From Candidatus Heimdallarchaeota archaeon (lineage in GTDB: Archaea > Asgardarchaeota > Heimdallarchaeia > Hodarchaeales > Hodarchaeaceae): 48,229 nt of DNA. The stretch covers positions 1-48,229 of the forward strand of contig DXJL01000016.1 in the NCBI GenBank assembly GCA_019057635.1, given 5' to 3'. The translations under genes and the position numbers were made by a program. Below are positions 43,578 to 48,229 of the stretch, piece after piece. The notes under the pieces were generated by a model. That model did not search any database. It worked only from the letters and a program-made list of their open reading frames with translations, and was not told where the DNA came from. The stretch's first letter is position 1. Every line of letters starts with the position of its first letter.

Positions 43578-44285
43578 TCATTCAAAAAAGGAATCCAATG
43601 GAGTTATTTTGGGAACTACCTGTTTATAATATTCGCAGAGAACGCTCATAGAACATATATAGCATCTGGGATTTGAAGAAACACAAAGAATAGCTCCTAA
43701 ATCCATAATTGCTTGATTTTTTGTCCAGACATTACCATTTATAATGAATTCTTCTGCAAATGCCCACATGTTTCTATCAAATTTAGCATTTCTTTCGTCT
43801 CTCCACGTACCAAAGATTCGACTAATCACTCTCTCGACATTTACATCAACAATGGCTGCATTCTTATCATTTTTTTCAAACGCAAAACTGAGAATAGCTC
43901 CTGCAGTATATCGGCCAATGCCTTTTAATTCTAATAACTCATCAAGAGAGGAGGGAAATATACCCTTTCTCCTATCTCTAATTTCTTTTGCAATCTCAAA
44001 GAGAAATTTACTTCTCCGAGTATACCCGAGTTTGTCTGTTATTAATCGTACTTGCTTCGGGGAAGCACCTGCTAAAACCTCTATTGTCGGAAATCTTCTT
44101 AGAAATTCCTCATAGATTGGAATTACAAGGTCCACGTTGGTTTGCTGCAGCATAATTTCGCTCACAAGAATATGATAAGGATCTCGTGTTTTTCTCCATG
44201 GTAAATCACGCTTGTTCTTTTCAAACCATTTAAGGAGAAGTTCAGTAAAATTATGTAACGTATTAAGCTGCGATTCATTAATCAA
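43578..44285 (-). CDS. HhH-GPD DNA glycosylase, MutY/MIG-type, with Fe-S cluster
   Basis: 235 residues. PWRKTRDPYHILVSEIMLQQ is the MutY-like opening (Glu43). The helix-hairpin-helix is LKGIGRYTAGA with Tyr126 at the position that is Tyr in MIG and human MUTYH, Lys in endonuclease III and Ser in E. coli MutY. Catalytic Asp147 follows in IVDVNVERV. The 4Fe-4S ligands are C-x6-C-x2-C-x5-C (Cys201, 208, 211, 217). The C-terminal Nudix-like domain that MutY uses to read 8-oxoguanine is absent, so it is either a short MutY or a T/G-mismatch glycosylase. It starts with TTG and leads the operon with a DNA methyltransferase. In Methanothermobacter the MIG glycosylase likewise sits beside a methyltransferase. 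Confidence 0.88.
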   Translation of the reverse strand: MINESQLNTLHNFTELLLKWFEKNKRDLPWRKTRDPYHILVSEIMLQQTNVDLVIPIYEEFLRRFPTIEVLAGASPKQVRLITDKLGYTRRSKFLFEIAKEIRDRRKGIFPSSLDELLELKGIGRYTAGAILSFAFEKNDKNAAIVDVNVERVISRIFGTWRDERNAKFDRNMWAFAEEFIINGNVWTKNQAIMDLGAILCVSSNPRCYICSMSVLCEYYKQVVPKITPLDSFFE

Positions 44286-44546
44286 GTAATTACACTCTAT
44301 TCAATCACTTAAAAGCTAAGAGAGAGATTCTTAAGGGTTTAGCAATAATAAACTCTTTATCTTATTTTTCTTTAGATATCTTACCAAAATAGCAAGAACT
44401 ATGAGGATTCTATTTTCTTTTTCTTGACATATTGAGGCGGAACTTTTTTCTAATAATACTTGATGGAGAAATTGTATGCCTTTAGAAGAATGCTTAAAAA
44501 TCTAAGGGTCAGTTTAATGACTTACTAAAAGGGATGCTTGAAAAGA

Positions 44547-45353
44547 ATGAGTGAAAAAGATGAGTCCACAACTAAGAAGCTTGGGAGATTTTTTGGAAAG
44601 AAAGCTGTCGAGGCAGGCAATGTAATTAACCGTGAGATGAAACGTGCTGGTAAAATCGCCAGAGACGAAATATCTGACATTGATTTTGGAAATGTGGTAG
44701 TCAAACCTTCTCAAAGACCCAAAAATGAATCGTATGTTCGATTCACCCGTAGAGAACGTCCTACTAAAACTTATACTCAGGCACATCGAGCAGTCCGATT
44801 CTTCTCTCAAAACCCCGATAAGAAAGAAATGAATCCTGGAATCGATGGCTTAGTCAGCTTTTCTATTTTAATGACCCCTATCGCACTTCTAATCGGAATC
44901 TTAATATTATTTACTAACTTAAACGAATTTATAGCTTTATTTTTCCTCTTTCTGTATACTCTGTTTATTGCTATACCAGGTGCTTATTTAGGGTTAGATT
45001 CTATTTTTGCAGGAGCACGATCAGTTATTTTGGGTGGGGCATCTGTTTTTCGTGGATTCTTAGAGTTTATCAAACTAATTATTCAAGGAATAATCGAACT
45101 AGGCATCTTACTTTTGAATAGCATGTTTGGATTTCTTAAAGGGGCCTTTGATACCTTGGCAGACTATGTTGTATTCATTATTGTCTACGCTATCTTTGCT
45201 GGTGGAATCTGGGCGATCCTTTTAACGTTAAAATTAGAACTAGGAACATTGGTTGTCCTTGGTCTCATGGTATTAATACCTGCTTTGCTACCTGCAAGTA
45301 TTGCCCATCGTTACTGGTTAATTTGGCGCTTAGGAAGAGAATCCGGATCTTGA
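44547..45353 (+). CDS. Membrane protein with basic N-terminal region
   Basis: 268 residues from the ATG at 44547; TTG at 44538 would add three. The first 100 residues are soluble and very basic (KKLGRFFGKKAVEAGNVINRE, VRFTRRERPTK), possibly contacting nucleic acid or lipid head groups. From ~105 on there are about five hydrophobic segments (LVSFSILMTPIALLIGILIL, ALFFLFLYTLFIAIPGAYLG, FLEFIKLIIQGIIELGILLL, YVVFIIVYAIFAGGIWAILL, VVLGLMVLIPALLP). No motif recognised. Ends 52 bases before the Lrp gene. Confidence 0.6.
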   Translation: MSEKDESTTKKLGRFFGKKAVEAGNVINREMKRAGKIARDEISDIDFGNVVVKPSQRPKNESYVRFTRRERPTKTYTQAHRAVRFFSQNPDKKEMNPGIDGLVSFSILMTPIALLIGILILFTNLNEFIALFFLFLYTLFIAIPGAYLGLDSIFAGARSVILGGASVFRGFLEFIKLIIQGIIELGILLLNSMFGFLKGAFDTLADYVVFIIVYAIFAGGIWAILLTLKLELGTLVVLGLMVLIPALLPASIAHRYWLIWRLGRESGS

Positions 45354-45405
45354 ACCATGCGAAATAAAATTCTAAACCATTTTTTGATTCTGGGGATAAA
45401 CGCAA

Positions 45406-45867
45406 ATGGATAAATCGTTAGACGAGACTGATCATACAATATTACGCGCTCTATGTAAAGATGGAAGAACAATATATCGAGATATTGCAAAACAACTGGA
45501 GGTCTCTCCACAAACAATTTCTGACCGTTTAAAGAAGTTAGAGAACAGTAAGGTAATTCGAAAATTTACTATCGATATTGATCCAGATAAAATTGGTTTC
45601 GATATAGAATTCATTTGCGAGCTGGATATAGATGCGAGTCATATGGACCATATTCTCTCTATTCTTGATGAAATCTCGGAAATTCATATAATTAAGATCA
45701 CAACGGGAATTCACGATATCTTATGCATTGGGAATGCTCCTTCGATAAGTAATTTGCACGATATCGTTGAAAAGCAAATTTCTCTGATTGAAGGGGTAAA
45801 CAAAACCTATACATCAATCACCTTGCGAAAAGTAAAACAAAATCAAATCCTAAATTACGATACTTGA
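45406..45867 (+). CDS. Lrp/AsnC-family transcriptional regulator
   Basis: 153 residues. The N-terminal HTH reads LDETDHTILRALCKDGRTIY, then DIAKQLEVSPQTISDRLKKL, the standard Lrp/AsnC form, followed by the wing and the RAM ligand-binding domain (FICELDIDASHMDHILSIL, IHIIKITTGIHDILCIG, ITLRKVKQ). Such proteins act as dimers or octamers and sense amino acids. The next gene is ornithine aminotransferase, with a 12-bp direct repeat in between, so local control of amino acid metabolism is likely, though not shown. Confidence 0.93.
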   Translation: MDKSLDETDHTILRALCKDGRTIYRDIAKQLEVSPQTISDRLKKLENSKVIRKFTIDIDPDKIGFDIEFICELDIDASHMDHILSILDEISEIHIIKITTGIHDILCIGNAPSISNLHDIVEKQISLIEGVNKTYTSITLRKVKQNQILNYDT

Positions 45868-45915
45868 TTGGACGAAATCAGATCAAAACACATAAAAAAA
45901 TGGACAGATCAATAG

Positions 45916-45946
45916 TGCTGCATCCGATAAATATTGCTGCATCCGA
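45916..45946. promoter_or_regulatory. 12-bp direct repeat upstream of the aminotransferase (candidate operator)
   Basis: TGCTGCATCCGA occurs at 45916-45927 and again at 45935-45946, 19 bp apart (close to two helical turns). It lies between the Lrp gene and the aminotransferase, just before a TATA-like stretch at 45950-45958. It may be the site for the neighbouring Lrp-family regulator. Confidence 0.4.
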
Positions 45947-46044
45947 AAGTTTTTTATGGCAATATGCTTTTGTCCAATTTAGAGATCAATAGATCCTCCT
46001 CTCTCCTCGAAAGAAGGGAAAATAATACCAATGATGTGATTGTT

Positions 46045-47244
46045 ATGCCTAATTCTAAAGAATACATTGAGTTTGATGCGCAATATGGTGCACATAATTA
46101 CCATCCCATACCTGTTGTAATTACCAAAGCCAAAGGAGTTTGGGTTTATGACCCTGAAGGAAAAAAATATTTAGATTGCCTTTCGGCTTATTCTGCTATC
46201 AATCAGGGTCACTTACACCCGAAAATAGTTGAGGCTCTTGAAGAACAGTTAAAACATGTCGCATTGACCTCTCGTGCATTTCACAACGACCGCATGGGTC
46301 TTTTTCTTAAACACTTGCTTGATATTTGTGGAGAGGGGTTCGATATGGCATTACCCATGAATACAGGGGCAGAAGCAGTTGAAACTGCACTTAAAATGAC
46401 AAGAAAATGGGGTTATGAAGTAAAAGGAGTTGAAAAAGATAAAGCTGAAATTATAGTTTGTGAAAATAATTTTCATGGACGAACCACAACCATTGTTGGC
46501 TTTTCTACTGACCCAGATGCATACACTGGTTTCGGACCATATACACCAGGATTTAAAGTAATACCTTACGATAATATTGAAGCTCTTGAAAAGGCTATAA
46601 CTCCAAATACTGTAGGGTTTATGGTTGAACCTATCCAAGGTGAAGCGGGGGTTTTGATTCCGAAAGGGGGATATCTAAAGAAAGTGCGTGAGATCTGCAC
46701 AGAAAATAATGTATTGATGATTCTAGACGAAATCCAAACGGGATTTTGTCGGACTGGAAAGATGTTTTGTCATCAACATGATGGAATTATCCCCGATGTC
46801 ATGATTTTGGGAAAAGCATTAGGAGGAGGTCTGCTTCCTGTCTCTGCAGTTGTCAGTCGCAAGGAAATTATGAAAGTTTTTACTCCTGGTACACATGGAT
46901 CGACTTTTGGTGGTTTTCCATTAGCGTGTGCAGTGGGTGACGCAGCCTTGGACGTTCTTGTTGATGAAAAACTTGATGAAAGGGCCACAACTATGGGTGA
47001 GTTATTTCTGCAAAAGTTAAAAGAAATTAAACACCCTAGAATCAAGGAGGTTCGGGGAAAAGGATTATTAACTGCTATCGAATTAACAGAGAAAGCTCGG
47101 CCTTTTACACAACAATTAATAGACAAAGGGATTTTAGCTAAGGAAACTCATGATTACACCATCAGATTTGCTCCACCACTTGTTATTAAAGAGGATGAAA
47201 TTCTGTGGGCTGTGAATATTATTAAAGAGATACTTGGATCCTGA
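46045..47244 (+). CDS. rocD: Ornithine--oxo-acid aminotransferase (class III, PLP)
   Basis: 399 residues from ATG 46045 (MPNSKEYIEFDAQYG), the usual start of this family; longer readings from 45934 have unlikely leaders. Class III PLP aminotransferase: pyrophosphate/PLP region NTGAEAVETALKMTRKWGYE, FHGRTTTIVGFSTD, DEIQTGFCRTG and the Schiff-base Lys257 in ILGKALGGGLLPVS. AHNYHPIPVV near the start and GPYTPGF point to ornithine aminotransferase rather than acetylornithine or GABA forms. Converts ornithine plus 2-oxoglutarate to glutamate semialdehyde, linking arginine and proline metabolism. A GTG at 46036 is a close alternative start. Likely controlled by the Lrp gene ahead of it. Confidence 0.93.
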   Translation: MPNSKEYIEFDAQYGAHNYHPIPVVITKAKGVWVYDPEGKKYLDCLSAYSAINQGHLHPKIVEALEEQLKHVALTSRAFHNDRMGLFLKHLLDICGEGFDMALPMNTGAEAVETALKMTRKWGYEVKGVEKDKAEIIVCENNFHGRTTTIVGFSTDPDAYTGFGPYTPGFKVIPYDNIEALEKAITPNTVGFMVEPIQGEAGVLIPKGGYLKKVREICTENNVLMILDEIQTGFCRTGKMFCHQHDGIIPDVMILGKALGGGLLPVSAVVSRKEIMKVFTPGTHGSTFGGFPLACAVGDAALDVLVDEKLDERATTMGELFLQKLKEIKHPRIKEVRGKGLLTAIELTEKARPFTQQLIDKGILAKETHDYTIRFAPPLVIKEDEILWAVNIIKEILGS

Positions 47245-47336
47245 GTAAAAAAGATGGGGGGTTTTATTCATTTTTAAAAGAGTTTTAACGCAATCACATC
47301 TTTCTAACGTCGATTGCGATTAGGAATGGAAAAATA

Positions 47337-47756
47337 ATGCAGATAAAAGTTAAAAAAATTTCTAAAAAAGCCAAAGTTCCAACTAAACATAATATAAATG
47401 ACGCTGCTTTTGACCTATATGCAATTGATGATCTAACTCTCCCTGCTGGGAGTACTGACATTGTTCACACTGGTATATGTTTAGAGATCGAAGCTGGTTT
47501 CTTTGGGAAAATCGAAAGTAGGAGTTCCATAGCAAAGAAAGGAGTTTTTTGTACCGCAGGTATAATTGATTCTGGATATAGGGGGGAAATAATGATTGTT
47601 ATGAACAACAGAGGGGTGGAGGATCAGCTAATCCAACCTGGCCATAGAGTAGCTCAATTAACCATTCACAGAGTTGAAAAAGTACAAATCAGTGAATCTG
47701 AATGGCTTGATGATCAATCGGACAGAGGAGGGGGATTCGGAAGTAGTGGGGAATAG
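47337..47756 (+). CDS. dut: dUTP diphosphatase
   Basis: 139 residues with all five trimeric dUTPase motifs: DAAFDLYA (22-29), KIESRSSIAKKG (58-69), GIIDSGYRGEIM (75-86, catalytic Asp78, Tyr81 excluding ribose), PGHRVAQLTI (101-110) and RGGGFGSSG (130-138). It hydrolyses dUTP to dUMP and pyrophosphate, keeping uracil out of DNA. AGGA at 47322 serves the ATG. Motif 1 and 5 are complete, so it is a true dUTPase and not a dCTP deaminase. Confidence 0.97.
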   Translation: MQIKVKKISKKAKVPTKHNINDAAFDLYAIDDLTLPAGSTDIVHTGICLEIEAGFFGKIESRSSIAKKGVFCTAGIIDSGYRGEIMIVMNNRGVEDQLIQPGHRVAQLTIHRVEKVQISESEWLDDQSDRGGGFGSSGE

Positions 47757-47785
47757 GTTCTCAATCGAAAATCTTTTTTATCACA

Positions 47786-48112
47786 CTAACTCGCGACAAT
47801 ACGAAATTTCTGTGGATTAATCCTCTCTGAATGACATTCAGGACATTTATGGGGGTCACTAACTCGTCCTCTACCTAAGAACACATAACCACAACCAATA
47901 CACGAAGCTGGATTTACTTCAATTCGCTTATTATCATATTTTATTGTTTTTCGGACTGAATCTATGTCCATAGCTATAGTTTTAACTGATGTTTTAGTAA
48001 GATCAGCTAATTCTTGAAGAGTCATTTTTTCATTTTTCGATAACAATTCTACAATTTGTTCTCGTCGTGTTTTCATTTTCAGCAACTCTACATGACTGAA
48101 TTTGTCGGACAA
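47786..48112 (-). CDS. HTH/Zn-ribbon transcriptional regulator (COG3357-like)
   Basis: 108 residues. Residues ~15-60 form a winged HTH of the MarR/ArsR-like type (QIVELLSKNEKMTLQELADL, SVKTIAMDIDSV). Residues 71-95 form a zinc ribbon with Cys71, Cys74, Cys90 and Cys93 (CIGCGY, HKCPEC). This combination is the archaeal 'predicted transcriptional regulator with HTH fused to Zn-ribbon'. Targets unknown. Converges on dUTPase with 30 bases between stops. Confidence 0.85.
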   Translation of the reverse strand: MSDKFSHVELLKMKTRREQIVELLSKNEKMTLQELADLTKTSVKTIAMDIDSVRKTIKYDNKRIEVNPASCIGCGYVFLGRGRVSDPHKCPECHSERINPQKFRIVAS

Positions 48113-48122
48113 AAAAAAATAA

Positions 48123-48229
48123 TTAAACTTTTTGAGTCACGACAGGATGAGTCACACATCCCCTATCCGGCTGATCAGAACAAACAGAGTTTGAACTGAC
48201 CGAAGGGACTACTTGTTTATCAGCAGATA
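48123..48229 (-). CDS. C-terminal end of a further gene (partial, runs out of the window)
   Basis: One minus-strand frame stays open from the window edge to a TAA at 48123-48125, giving about 35 residues ending in CVTHPVVTQKV, with two cysteines. A T9 tract follows the stop (48112-48119 region), as expected for a terminator, and the HTH gene begins right after. The other two minus frames are closed within a few codons. Short, so only tentative. Confidence 0.3.
   Translation of the reverse strand, partial: SADKQVVPSVSSNSVCSDQPDRGCVTHPVVTQKV

Noticed and set aside
43744..44115. 123-codon frame opposite the DNA glycosylase
   Set aside because: Antisense shadow; the glycosylase motifs are complete on the other strand.
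45934..46044. 37-residue extension of the aminotransferase
   Set aside because: Starts inside the direct repeat and has no family resemblance; the usual N-terminus begins at 46045.
1..48229. CRISPR arrays, IS elements or prophage genes
   Set aside because: No regularly spaced repeats, transposase or phage structural motifs were seen on either strand.

Overview
The window reads as a chromosomal segment of an Asgard archaeon. It is AT-rich, with archaeal TATA boxes, frequent TTG/GTG starts and a tRNA gene without encoded CCA. Alongside ordinary archaeal genes it carries several eukaryote-like ones: a Ras-superfamily GTPase, a gelsolin-like domain protein, an eIF2B-family protein, TPR proteins resembling alpha-SNAP, a subtilase laid out like eukaryotic site-1 protease, and a very large family B DNA polymerase resembling the catalytic half of DNA polymerase epsilon. 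No IS element, phage gene or CRISPR array was seen. The phylum call is an inference from gene content; a lineage within Asgard (Heimdallarchaeia-like is my guess) cannot be fixed by eye.

Layout. 1-5.8 kb: tail of a DHHA1 protein, two GT4 glycosyltransferases, a small membrane protein, two unknown proteins and a GNAT acetyltransferase. 5.8-12.2 kb: a large secreted membrane-anchored surface protein, a TPR protein with a nuclease-like C-terminus, and an ACT-domain protein/adenylate kinase operon. 12.2-20.6 kb: a GT2 glycosyltransferase behind a palindrome-containing divergent region, the operon small GTPase / unknown protein / site-1-protease-like subtilase, a kinase-fold/metallo-beta-lactamase pair and an eIF2B-like protein. 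20.6-26 kb: a PIN-TPR gene cut by an in-frame TGA, tRNA-Cys with an apparent D-loop intron, the gelsolin-like protein, class II HMG-CoA reductase and a Nudix hydrolase.

26-37.2 kb: a three-gene cassette with SNAP-like TPR and longin-like features, a large polytopic membrane protein, and the Pol epsilon-like polymerase. 37.2-44.3 kb: a possible structured RNA with its own TATA box, two small proteins, and two tail-to-tail adenine-type DNA methyltransferases, one in an operon with a MutY/MIG-type Fe-S DNA glycosylase. 44.3-48.2 kb: a membrane protein, an Lrp/AsnC regulator, ornithine aminotransferase, dUTPase, an HTH/Zn-ribbon regulator and the end of one more gene.

How the genes may work together. 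Polymerase, dUTPase, DNA glycosylase and methyltransferases concern genome replication and maintenance. The glycosyltransferases, surface protein, membrane protease and HMG-CoA reductase concern the envelope and isoprenoid lipids. The GTPase, gelsolin-like protein and the TPR/longin-like cassette are candidates for membrane or cytoskeletal organisation. Strongest points for follow-up are the Pol epsilon-like polymerase with its conserved cysteine spacing, the site-1-protease-like gene in a GTPase operon, the unnamed TPR cassette, the tRNA-Cys insertion and the interrupted PIN-TPR gene. All homology statements come from reading motifs by eye; no database search was run.
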